A stretch of DNA of 64,000 nucleotides from Glacieibacterium sp965200405 (GTDB taxonomy: Bacteria > Pseudomonadota > Alphaproteobacteria > Sphingomonadales > Sphingomonadaceae), in the NCBI RefSeq assembly GCF_965200405.1, contig NZ_OZ241356.1, positions 310,001 to 374,000 on the forward strand. The letters are read 5' to 3'. Below the pieces are notes generated by a model. The model did not search any database. It was given only the letters and a program-made list of their open reading frames with translations, and was not told where the DNA came from. This document shows, piece after piece, positions 43,949-51,728 of this stretch; the first letter of the stretch is position 1, and each line of letters begins with the position of its first letter. A program made the translations under genes and the position numbers.

Positions 43949-44737
43949 ATGGGCGGGATGGCCTTCGGACCCTGGGCGGATCAGGTGCTGCTGCTCGGCA
44001 TCGCCTCGACGCGGATCGCGCTGGCGTTCGCGCTGCTGCCGCTGTTCTCGACCGAGACGATCCCGGCGCTGGTCCGCAATTCGATCCTGTTCTCGCTCGG
44101 GCTGGTGTCGCTCGCGCTCCAGCCCAAGATGGATCTCCACGATTTCACCGCGCTCAGCTGGATCGCGCTGTACGCCAAGGAGGCATTCGTCGGGCTGGTC
44201 ATCGGCTTCTTCTTCGGCGCGGTGCTGTGGGCGCTGGAGGCGGCGGGCCAGATCATCGACGCCAAGGTCGGCGCGACGATGGCGCAGGTCGTCGATCCGC
44301 TGTCGGGCCACCAGACCTCGCTCAACGGCGCCTTCCTAGGGCGGCTGGCGAACCTGGTCTTCATCTTTTCCGGCGGTCTGTCGCTGCTCGTCGGGGTGAT
44401 CCTCGAGAGCTATGCGGTGTGGCCGATCGCTGCCAGCTTCCCGCGCCTCGCGCCGGCCGGGCTGGGGCTGTTCGAGGCGGAGTTTGGGCGGCTGATGGTG
44501 CTGGCGACACTGATGTCGGCGCCGATCCTCGCGGTGCTGTTCGTCATCGACATCGGGCTTGGGCTGGTCAACCGCTTCGCCCAGCAGCTCAACGTTTTCC
44601 AGCTGTCGCTGTCGATCAAGTCGTTCGTCGCCACCGCGATGATCCTGCTGATGCTGACCGGCTTCGTCCAGGCGGTGATCAACGACGTTCTGAGCCGGCC
44701 GGCGGCGCTGCGGGCGCTGCTCGCCGGGCTGCATTGA
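43949..44737 (+). CDS. sctT: T3SS export gate protein
   Basis: A 262-residue membrane protein of the FliR/YscT family. Helices include STRIALAFALLPLFSTETIPALVRNSILFSLGLVSLALQP in outline, KEAFVGLVIGFFFGAVLWALEAAGQIIDAKVGATMAQVVDPLSGHQTS (key EAAGQIIDAKVG) and VNRFAQQLNVFQLSLSIKS. It caps the export gate. Its stop codon overlaps the TTG start of the LuxR-type gene. Confidence 0.95.
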   Translation: MGGMAFGPWADQVLLLGIASTRIALAFALLPLFSTETIPALVRNSILFSLGLVSLALQPKMDLHDFTALSWIALYAKEAFVGLVIGFFFGAVLWALEAAGQIIDAKVGATMAQVVDPLSGHQTSLNGAFLGRLANLVFIFSGGLSLLVGVILESYAVWPIAASFPRLAPAGLGLFEAEFGRLMVLATLMSAPILAVLFVIDIGLGLVNRFAQQLNVFQLSLSIKSFVATAMILLMLTGFVQAVINDVLSRPAALRALLAGLH

Positions 44738-45087
44738 GCGGGATCGCGCCCGAGGATCCGCGCCTCGCCGCCATCGCGGCGTTACTCAAGGCGTCGGACG
44801 CGGTCGCCGGACCATCCGCGCCGCCGGTGACGCTGGGCGAGCATATCGTCGAGGCGGCGCGCGTTCCGGCCCGCCACCGCGCCACCCTGCTCAAGCTGAC
44901 CCCTGCCGAGCTGACCTGCGTCCGTTTCCTTGGCTGGGGCCGCGCCAATCCAGACATCGCGACGCTGCTGCTGATCAGCGAGAACACCGTGCGGGTTCAC
45001 CTTTCGAACGTCTGCCGCAAGCTCGAACTCGACGGCATGCGCGAGCTGGCGGCGCTGGCGGGCCTGTTGTTCTACCCATCGGACTAG
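44734..45087 (+). CDS. Short LuxR-type (GerE) transcriptional regulator
   Basis: A 117-residue regulator starting at a TTG that overlaps the sctT stop codon, so it is coupled to the apparatus operon. Residues 1-50 are a short helical region with no receiver or autoinducer domain. Residues 52-110 are a GerE/LuxR helix-turn-helix: KLTPAELTCVRFLGWGRANPDIATLLLISENTVRVHLSNVCRKLEL (key DIATLLLISENTVRVHLSNV). It probably binds a dyad as a dimer. The TAGTCG-N3-CGACTA repeats upstream of the cargo operons are its likely targets; one copy overlaps its own stop codon. Confidence 0.85.
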   Translation: MSGIAPEDPRLAAIAALLKASDAVAGPSAPPVTLGEHIVEAARVPARHRATLLKLTPAELTCVRFLGWGRANPDIATLLLISENTVRVHLSNVCRKLELDGMRELAALAGLLFYPSD

Positions 45088-45099
45088 TCGTTTCGACTA
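45085..45099. promoter_or_regulatory. Operator-like repeat site D (TAGTCG-TTT-CGACTA)
   Basis: A perfect copy of the repeat, beginning at the LuxR-type stop codon and lying 125 nt upstream of the ATG at 45225. A further partial copy, CCGACTAATCGG, follows at 45102-45113, so two dimers might bind in tandem. Confidence 0.65.
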
Positions 45100-45224
45100 T
45101 GCCGACTAATCGGATCGCTGATCGAAGGACGCCGTTGTAGCCGGTAGTTAGTCATCGTCGGTCGGACACAGGAGGGTAGCCTCGCTGACCCCCGGCCGGA
45201 CAGGTTTTTCAAGGGAGTTTGGAC

Positions 45225-45887
45225 ATGTCATTCGGTATCGGCAGCTTCAATCCAATGCAGATGGTTTCCCAGGCTGCACTGGCCATGGCGACGGGCGGCA
45301 CCAGCCTGATCGCCCAGGTGGCGTTGCAGCTTGCGACGCAAGTCGGCAAGGAAATCCTCCAGCAGGTCGGCCAGCAGCTCGGCGTGCCGCAGCCGATGAT
45401 CGACGCGGCGCAGGGCGGACTGGACATCGCGGCCGGCAACCCGGCTGGTGCGGCCCAGGAATATTCGCAGGCTGCGCAGGGCTCGGCGTCGTTGATCGCC
45501 GATGCCGGTGAGCTGTTCCGCCAGTCGCCCGCCCAGATCGGCGGCGCCCAGCGCGACGTCCAGTCGGCGGTCGAGGACTTCATCCAGAACCAGATCCTGC
45601 AGGGCGCGCAGCAGGGCTCGGACGAGGACGGGAACGTCCGCGGCATCGGCGCCAAGGGCTCCAGCAAGGGCAGCTGGCTCATGGTCCTCGCCGAGGCGCT
45701 GGGTCGCCAGGCGAACGCGGCGGCGGACGAGCTGGCCTCCAAGTCGAACTCGCTCGACTGGAAGGATCCCAAGCAGTCGTCCGACTTCCAGGCTCTTACG
45801 CAGCAGTTCAACATGCTGATGAGCGCCATCACCAACGCGATCAAGTCGGTCGGCGAAGGCCTGACGACGGCAGCGCGCAAGGGCTAA
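45225..45887 (+). CDS. Putative T3SS-secreted structural or translocator protein
   Basis: A 220-residue protein (MSFGIGSFNPMQMVSQ...), Gln/Ala/Gly/Ser-rich with no signal peptide and no cysteine. Hydrophobic helices occur near residues 15-45 (AALAMATGGTSLIAQVALQLA). The C-terminus QQFNMLMSAITNAIKSVGEGLTTAARKG resembles secreted proteins of other T3SS and shares SVGxxLxTxARKG with the probable needle protein at 34339. Composition recalls harpins and translocators. It is the only gene in the island that might serve as translocator or tip. Operator-like site D lies upstream and a terminator follows. Confidence 0.65.
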   Translation: MSFGIGSFNPMQMVSQAALAMATGGTSLIAQVALQLATQVGKEILQQVGQQLGVPQPMIDAAQGGLDIAAGNPAGAAQEYSQAAQGSASLIADAGELFRQSPAQIGGAQRDVQSAVEDFIQNQILQGAQQGSDEDGNVRGIGAKGSSKGSWLMVLAEALGRQANAAADELASKSNSLDWKDPKQSSDFQALTQQFNMLMSAITNAIKSVGEGLTTAARKG

Positions 45888-45908
45888 AACTGCATCTCAT
45901 GCGTTTGG

Positions 45909-45933
45909 AGGGCGGGTGCCATGCGCCCGCCCT
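45909..45933 (+). terminator. Hairpin terminator after the secreted-protein gene
   Basis: AGGGCGGGTGC (45909-45919) pairs with GCGCCCGCCCT (45923-45933), 11 bp with one G-T pair and a CAT loop. It begins 22 nt after the stop at 45887 and probably limits expression of the next gene from site D. Confidence 0.7.
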
Positions 45934-45975
45934 GTCGGCGTTCGGGGTGGCAAGGTCGAGACGAGGAGACTGACA

Positions 45976-46803
45976 GTGAAGGCGTTCGCAATCGGACTGA
46001 TCGCATCGATGATCGTACCGGTCGCCGCATCGGCGCAGAACATGGACGCGTCACCGATGATGCAGTCGGCGATCATCCAGGGCGCGACCAATTCCAACAT
46101 CATCCGCGGGATGTACGACGGCGGCGCGCATGTCGGCACCTCGGGCATCTACGTCGGTCGTCCTGGCTCGCGCGGCGCGCGCAATATCGGCGCGGCGGGA
46201 CCGGCCAGACCGCTAGCAGGCCAGCTCGGCGGACAGGTTGGTGGCCCGATCGCGGTCTTCGACCGTCCCGCCTCGCCCGCCGCCGCTAACATCGCCATGC
46301 CCTATCGCCCGACCCCCGCTCTGCGCCGGGCGGCACAGCAAGGCTATGTCACCCGCGCGGCGCGGACTGCGCCCGAGGCGGCACGTCAGATGGAGCAGCA
46401 GTTCGCTAGGGTCGACTATGCCAAGGCGTATCGCAGCCTGATCAGCGGCACCGGGCTGCGCGAGAACGACGTCGCGGATGCCGTCGCTGCCTATACGTCG
46501 CTCGGCTGGATGATCGCCAACAACTCACTGGGTGATCCAAATCCGCGCGCCATCCAGTCGGTCCGCGCCCAGGTTGCGCAAAGCCTGTCGACTAATCCGC
46601 AGTTCGACGATCCCGCCACGCGCGGTGCCCTGGCCGAGGAGATGAAGCTGCTGTTCGTCACGCTACACGCCGGCTGGCAGTCGGCGCAGAAGGAAGGCAA
46701 CCTTCGCCCGTTCAGCGACAGCGTTGCAGCGATGTTCGCCAAGCAGACCGGCAACGACCTGCGCGCCCTTCGCCTGACCGAGCGCGGCCTCGTCCGCGGC
46801 TAA
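45976..46803 (+). CDS. Exported protein of unknown function (DUF6683-like)
   Basis: A 275-residue protein from a GTG at 45976 with GAGGAGA upstream. Signal peptide VKAFAIGLIASMIVPVAASAQ. Residues 20-120 are Gly/Ala/Pro-rich, and residues 130-275 are helical: YRPTPALRRAAQQ, DVADAVAAYTSLGWMIANN, ALAEEMKLLFVTLHAGWQSAQ. The general pattern recalls DUF6683-type proteins, which is an uncertain match. It follows the T3SS cargo gene but is separated by a terminator. Whether it belongs to the secretion system is open. Confidence 0.6.
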   Translation: MKAFAIGLIASMIVPVAASAQNMDASPMMQSAIIQGATNSNIIRGMYDGGAHVGTSGIYVGRPGSRGARNIGAAGPARPLAGQLGGQVGGPIAVFDRPASPAAANIAMPYRPTPALRRAAQQGYVTRAARTAPEAARQMEQQFARVDYAKAYRSLISGTGLRENDVADAVAAYTSLGWMIANNSLGDPNPRAIQSVRAQVAQSLSTNPQFDDPATRGALAEEMKLLFVTLHAGWQSAQKEGNLRPFSDSVAAMFAKQTGNDLRALRLTERGLVRG

Positions 46804-46912
46804 GGCGGCGGACGATCCTGTGGCACGCGGCGCGCTGCTGCTGTAAACGCCGCCTCATATGCGACTCAGCTGCGCAACCGATGCCAGCGCTCGCACGAGG
46901 TTCGGAGTAGCG

Positions 46913-48112
46913 ATGACGCGCATGTTGCCCTGGGCCATCGGCCTGTTCCTGAGTGCTGCAACTGGCCCGACGCTGGCCGCCGGCGCAGTGCAAACGCTGA
47001 TCGGCGCGGTCAGACCGGTGCAAGCCGGTGGAACGGTGACGATCGAGATCGTGTACCTAAACACCGGGGCGACAGCGCTGCAGTTCGAGGCTCCGGCGCG
47101 GCTGACGGCGGACCTAGCAGTGGGCGGGGCGCATTCGGCGATCACGCTCGAGCGCGATGCCGGAGAGCTGCGCATCGCAATGCCCGCCGGTGGTTTCGCC
47201 CGCCAGCTCTACCGTGCCACATTGCCCGCGCGGGGATCGGGCGAAGGCGTGGTGTCGCTGCCCGATGGACCAAGCTTTGCGCTCGCCCTGCCCGCCACCG
47301 GCCAGCAAACCGCTGCCGCGTCAACCGCCCCGGCACCCACCGCGCCAGTCGTCGTGCAGCAGAGCCTCAGCTCTCCAAGCGGTGACACCGGCAACGCGTT
47401 CCTCGGCAGCCTGTCCGCCTACCAGCCGATCTATGCGGTCTATGGCCCCGGCACCAATACCGATGCCAAGATCCAGATCAGCTTTAAATACCAGTTGTTC
47501 GGACAGGGTGGCGCAATCGGGACCGGCCGCTCGCTGCTCGACGGCGTGCATTTCGCCTATACCCAGCGGCTTTACTGGGACCTCGGCGCCAAGTCGTCGC
47601 CTTTCCGCAACGTCGACTACAACCCCGAGCTGCTCTACATCGTCCCGGCGCCGGTCAAGCCGTCGGGACTTGCCATCGGTGGCCGCTTCGGCATCGCGCA
47701 CGAGTCCAACGGGCGCGACGGCGATGCGTCGCGAAGCGCCAACACCATTTATGTGCAGCCCGTCGCGACCTTGCCGGTCGGGAGCTACCGCATGTCCGTC
47801 GGCCCCCGGCTATGGACCTATTTCGGCGACCTCAGCGACAACCCCGACATCAGGCGCTACCGCGGCAACACCGGCCTGTTCCTCGAGATCGGCCAGGACG
47901 ATGGCCTGAGGGTCACCACCAACAGCCGCCTCAACTTCGGCAGCGGCAAGGGCGCGATCGATGTCAGCGCGTCCTACCCGCTCAACCGGCTGATCGCCTC
48001 CAACCTCAACCTCTATCTGTTCGGGCAGGCGTTCACTGGCTACGGCGAGAACCTGCTCGACTATGACAAGCATCAGACCCGCGTTCGCTTCGGTCTTGGC
48101 TTCGTCCGCTGA
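46913..48112 (+). CDS. pldA: Outer-membrane phospholipase A1 (OMPLA)
   Basis: A 399-residue protein from the ATG at 46913 (GGAG 6 nt upstream). Signal peptide MTRMLPWAIGLFLSAATGPTLAA. Residues 25-160 are a family-specific extension. Residues 175-399 form the OMPLA barrel. The catalytic segment is GRFGIAHESNGRDGDASRS, with the His-x-Ser pair HES and a later Asn. YNPELLYIVP and VGPRLWTYFGDLSDNPDI are typical, and the chain ends in an outer-membrane FVR-type strand. The enzyme hydrolyses phospholipids misplaced in the outer leaflet. Its location beside the T3SS island may be coincidental. Confidence 0.9.
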   Translation: MTRMLPWAIGLFLSAATGPTLAAGAVQTLIGAVRPVQAGGTVTIEIVYLNTGATALQFEAPARLTADLAVGGAHSAITLERDAGELRIAMPAGGFARQLYRATLPARGSGEGVVSLPDGPSFALALPATGQQTAAASTAPAPTAPVVVQQSLSSPSGDTGNAFLGSLSAYQPIYAVYGPGTNTDAKIQISFKYQLFGQGGAIGTGRSLLDGVHFAYTQRLYWDLGAKSSPFRNVDYNPELLYIVPAPVKPSGLAIGGRFGIAHESNGRDGDASRSANTIYVQPVATLPVGSYRMSVGPRLWTYFGDLSDNPDIRRYRGNTGLFLEIGQDDGLRVTTNSRLNFGSGKGAIDVSASYPLNRLIASNLNLYLFGQAFTGYGENLLDYDKHQTRVRFGLGFVR

Positions 48113-48130
48113 CGCCCCGTCCGCTGTGCC

Positions 48131-50125
48131 TCAATAGTTGAGGTCGAGGCTCATCAGCCCACCCTGAGCCGCGATCCATACGATGCCGGCAAGCGCCATG
48201 GCGACGATGACGGCCCGCGCCTTGACGCCCCAGCCGTTGCCGAAGCGCGCTATCGTAACGGCGTTCCAGATACCGATGATCGCCGCGACGATCGGCACGA
48301 TCGCGGCAATCTGCATCAGCCGGATCACGCCGTCCATGCCGTCGTTATACGCGTCGAGGGTGTTCGACAGGATCGGCGCCACGATCGCGTACCAGCCGCC
48401 GAGATAGACCAGGTCGGCAAGCGCCGCGATGCGCGTCAGCCGACGCGTCGTGACCGCGCGCCCGGTGACCGAGGGCGCGGCTGGGCGGGTCCGCCGCAAC
48501 CAGGCTGCGACCGGCCAGAACAGCACGGTCAGCAAGACCAGCAGGACCGACAGGCCACCGATCCACAGGTTGAGGTCGGCGTTCCGGGCGAACGATACCG
48601 GCTGCAGGACGCCGACCGGGTTGGTGCTGTCAAGTATCTGGCGGTCGCTGCCGGTACCGGTGACGAGGAGCTCGCGGACGCCGCCGGCCTCGCGCCACAG
48701 GTTCGGCGCTATCTCGCGGAAGCGCTTGCCCTCGATCGACGCCAGGCTGATCGATCCGTCGCCGTTGTCGATGACCTTCTCCTGCTGGATCAGGTAAAAC
48801 AGGCTGATGAAGCCGTGCTCGACCCGGCGCGAGCTTTCATAGCGACCGGCGAGCGCTGCGGCATGCGCGGCGGCACCGGCGACCAGCGGCGCGTCCTTGA
48901 CCGGCGGTACCGGGAAGTAGCGGTCCATGAACAGGTCGAACAGTCGCGACCGCGCGCCGTAGACGGCATCCCTCTCGCCGCGGCTGTTGAAGCTGACGAA
49001 GATGCCGAGATTTTGATCGGGCACCAGATTCATGTCGGTGTGGAAGACGATGGTGTCGCCGCCGTGGCCCAGCACCAGATGGCCGTTGCGCGGACCATAG
49101 AAGAAGCCGTGCGCCAACGTATCGAAGCCGGGCCGGGGCGCAACCTCCGGCGTGTGCATCAGGCGAGAGGTCTCGGGCTTGAGGATCTGGCCCTCGCCGA
49201 AGCGACCGTCCTGAAGATTGGCGATCATGAAGTTCGCCATGTCCGCCCCGGTCGCGGCGACGCTGCCGGCCGGCGCCGTGGCGACGAGTTCGTACGGGAC
49301 CGGCGGCTGGTCGTCCTGCCGATAACCCTTGGACATCAAGGGCACCAGCGCCGCCGGCAACGGCTGGACGAAGGTCGTGTGCTGCATCTGCAAGGGCGTC
49401 AGGATGTGACGCTCGATGTAGGACTCGAACGGCTCGCCGGAGACACGCTCGACGATATAGCCGGCCAGTGCGGCACCATAGTTGGAATAGGCCGGCATAG
49501 CGCCGACAGGGAACATCGCCGGACGGCCGTTCTCTTTGAGGAACCGCTCGGTCGACTTGAAACGCTTGGGGTCGGTGTCGAGAACGTTCTTCAGGCCCTC
49601 CTCGAAGCCACCGCGATGGGTCATCAGATCGTCCATCGTCACCGGCCGCGCGGTCTTGGTGACGATCTTGAAGTCGAGGTATTTGTTGACGTCGGCACCC
49701 AGGTCGATCTTGCCCGCCTCGACCTGCTGCATCACCGCGGTCCAGGTCAGCAGCTTCGACGTCGAGCCGATCCTCATCAGGGTGCGGTCGGGGTCCATCG
49801 GCGTCTTGGCCGCGACATCGGCGTAGCCATAGCCCTTCTTGAACAGGATCTTGCCGTCCTTGACGATCACCACCTGCGCGCCGGCGATCTTGCCCTGCTG
49901 CAGGGTTCCCGGAAAATAGCCGTCGAGCCAGGCACCGACGTCGCTGGCGGTCAACGCCGGTGGGCCGGACACCGGCGAAGCGGCCGCCGCGGTATCGGCG
50001 GGCAGCGCCGGGGACGGCAGCACCTTAGCCGCAGCAGGCGTACCAGGCGCGGGCTTCTCCGCAGCGCCCGGAAGCGCGATCAGCACGCATGCCAGCGCTG
50101 CCGCCAGCCGCCAGTTTCCGGTCAT
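48131..50125 (-). CDS. Serine hydrolase (class C beta-lactamase fold) with C-terminal membrane helices
   Basis: A 664-residue protein from the ATG at 50125 (GGAG 9 nt upstream; an ATG at 50140 is possible). Signal peptide WRLAAALACVLIALPGAA. The hydrolase domain spans about 65-430 with SxxK in RIGSTSKLLTWTAVMQQ, YSN in AYSNYGAAL and a HGG in LVLGHGGDT. After residue about 510 four hydrophobic helices follow. Members of this fold cleave D-amino-acid peptides or esters. It is closely similar to the product at 58453, so the two are paralogs. It is the last gene of the minus-strand D-peptide cluster. Confidence 0.88.
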   Translation of the reverse strand: MTGNWRLAAALACVLIALPGAAEKPAPGTPAAAKVLPSPALPADTAAAASPVSGPPALTASDVGAWLDGYFPGTLQQGKIAGAQVVIVKDGKILFKKGYGYADVAAKTPMDPDRTLMRIGSTSKLLTWTAVMQQVEAGKIDLGADVNKYLDFKIVTKTARPVTMDDLMTHRGGFEEGLKNVLDTDPKRFKSTERFLKENGRPAMFPVGAMPAYSNYGAALAGYIVERVSGEPFESYIERHILTPLQMQHTTFVQPLPAALVPLMSKGYRQDDQPPVPYELVATAPAGSVAATGADMANFMIANLQDGRFGEGQILKPETSRLMHTPEVAPRPGFDTLAHGFFYGPRNGHLVLGHGGDTIVFHTDMNLVPDQNLGIFVSFNSRGERDAVYGARSRLFDLFMDRYFPVPPVKDAPLVAGAAAHAAALAGRYESSRRVEHGFISLFYLIQQEKVIDNGDGSISLASIEGKRFREIAPNLWREAGGVRELLVTGTGSDRQILDSTNPVGVLQPVSFARNADLNLWIGGLSVLLVLLTVLFWPVAAWLRRTRPAAPSVTGRAVTTRRLTRIAALADLVYLGGWYAIVAPILSNTLDAYNDGMDGVIRLMQIAAIVPIVAAIIGIWNAVTIARFGNGWGVKARAVIVAMALAGIVWIAAQGGLMSLDLNY

Positions 50126-50162
50126 CGGCTTGTTCTCCATGCGGACAGGCAGCTCAGCAAAG

Positions 50163-51728
50163 TCACTTCACCGACGCCGGTTCGAACGACAGGTCGGCGT
50201 AGTCGAAGCTGAAATCGGCGATCGGCGATACCGGCCTGGCGGTGATCCGCGAGACCTTGCCATCGGCGTCGAGGTTGAAGGTCAGATAAGCCGGCTCGAT
50301 CGCGGGATCGTCGAAGCGTGTGACGAAGGTATCGTACTGGTAATGCTCCAGCCGCCCGGTCATCCCCGGCGTCGGGTCGAAGCTCACCGTCAGGCCCCTG
50401 TCACCCGATCCGACCGTCACCGGTCCGTACCACGGATCGACATAGCGCCCTGCATAGCGCGCGAGGTCGAGCGAAGGGCCGACCTTGGCAGGTGTCGCGG
50501 CCTTCAGGTTCACGGCGGCCAGCGCGGTTGCGGTGCGCTGACTGCGATAGGTAGCATAGCGCGTCGGCCAGTCCTGCTTCGGCAGCCCGAGGTAATGGTC
50601 GAGCAGCTCGTACATCAGGCCAAAGCGCGGCGCGGCCTCCTCGCTGTTGAGCTCTATGGAGAATCCGATCTTCTTGTCCGGGATCAGCACGACGATGGAG
50701 GTCGAGCCGTATAGGCCGCCGGCGTGCCAAACGATCCGCGTGCCATGATAATCCTGCACGTCCCAGCCCAGTGCATAGGCCGAGAAGGACGGCTGGGTGG
50801 CGGCGATCAGTGTCGGCAGGTCGGCGATCGGCATCGGTGTCACCGGCGCCCACATCGCCTTCGCCTGTGTCTCGCTATACAGCCGCTTGCCGCCAGGGAC
50901 GGCGCCGCTGTCCAGTTGCACCTGCAGCCAGCGTGCCATGTCGTTGGCGCTGGCCGCAACCAGCCCGGCCGGTGCCGACGACTGGGGCAGATGGTCCTGC
51001 TCGTTTATCAGCCGCTGAGGACCGGTGCCGCGCACCGCGCCGCCGAAGCGGGCGTGAGGTTGGGCGCGGTTGGGATTGGCGAAGACCTGTTCGAAGGTCG
51101 TCGTCGCATGCGTCATGCCGGCCGCGGCGAAGACGTGCTGTTGGACATAGTCCTCCCAGCTTTGCCCGCTGATCGCCTCGATGACCTGCCCGGCGACGAT
51201 GTAGAGGACGTTGTCATAAGCATAGCCGCTGCGAAAACTGGTCGCGGGCTTGATGTAGCGCAGGCGGCGGACGATCTCGGCGCGCGAATAGCTGCCGCGC
51301 GGAATGTACAGCAGGTCGCCGGCACCCATCCCCAGTCCGCTGCGGTGGACGAGCAGGTCGCGCACCGTCATCTCGCGCGTCACCCAGGCGTCGTACATCT
51401 GGAAGCCGGGCAGATGATCGACGACCTTGTCGTCCCAGCCCAGCTTGCCGGCATCGACGAGCGTCGCCAGCGCCGCGCTGGTCATTGCCTTGGCGGTCGA
51501 GCCGATCATGAAGATGGTGTCGGCGTCGACCTTCTCCGGCGCGCCGAGCTTGCGGACGCCATAGCCATTGGCGAGCACGACCTTGCCGTCCTCGACGATG
51601 GCGACGGCGACGGCGGGGCTGCCCGATGCAGCGCGCACCGCCTCGATCCGGGCGTCGATGCCGGCAGGCGGGCTGGCCCACGCAGGACTTGCAAGCGCGA
51701 GCAGCGGCAGGACCATCAGGCGGTTCAT
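50163..51728 (-). CDS. Serine hydrolase (class C beta-lactamase fold)
   Basis: A 521-residue exported protein (signal MNRLMVLPLLALASPAWA). The catalytic SxxK is in FMIGSTAKAMTSAALATLVD, the YxN in GYAYDNVLYIVAG and the third motif in WHAGGLYGST. The C-terminal 120 residues are a lipocalin-like beta domain (YAGRYVDPWYGPVTVG, VTRFDDPAIEPAYLTF). Such proteins include D-aminopeptidases and D-Ala-D-Ala carboxypeptidases. The gene begins immediately where ykvI ends (no gap), which supports an operon. Confidence 0.88.
   Translation of the reverse strand: MNRLMVLPLLALASPAWASPPAGIDARIEAVRAASGSPAVAVAIVEDGKVVLANGYGVRKLGAPEKVDADTIFMIGSTAKAMTSAALATLVDAGKLGWDDKVVDHLPGFQMYDAWVTREMTVRDLLVHRSGLGMGAGDLLYIPRGSYSRAEIVRRLRYIKPATSFRSGYAYDNVLYIVAGQVIEAISGQSWEDYVQQHVFAAAGMTHATTTFEQVFANPNRAQPHARFGGAVRGTGPQRLINEQDHLPQSSAPAGLVAASANDMARWLQVQLDSGAVPGGKRLYSETQAKAMWAPVTPMPIADLPTLIAATQPSFSAYALGWDVQDYHGTRIVWHAGGLYGSTSIVVLIPDKKIGFSIELNSEEAAPRFGLMYELLDHYLGLPKQDWPTRYATYRSQRTATALAAVNLKAATPAKVGPSLDLARYAGRYVDPWYGPVTVGSGDRGLTVSFDPTPGMTGRLEHYQYDTFVTRFDDPAIEPAYLTFNLDADGKVSRITARPVSPIADFSFDYADLSFEPASVK

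Noticed and set aside
44227..44733. Upstream extension of the LuxR-type frame through sctT
   Set aside because: The frame is open by chance across sctT and reads Gly/Arg-rich nonsense. The regulator proper starts at the TTG overlapping the sctT stop.
29599..44737. Flagellar rather than non-flagellar export apparatus (prompted by the FliO-like gene)
   Set aside because: A secretin (SctC), a lipoprotein SctJ with LAAC lipobox and an FHA-type SctD are injectisome parts, and no flagellin, hook or motor genes are present.
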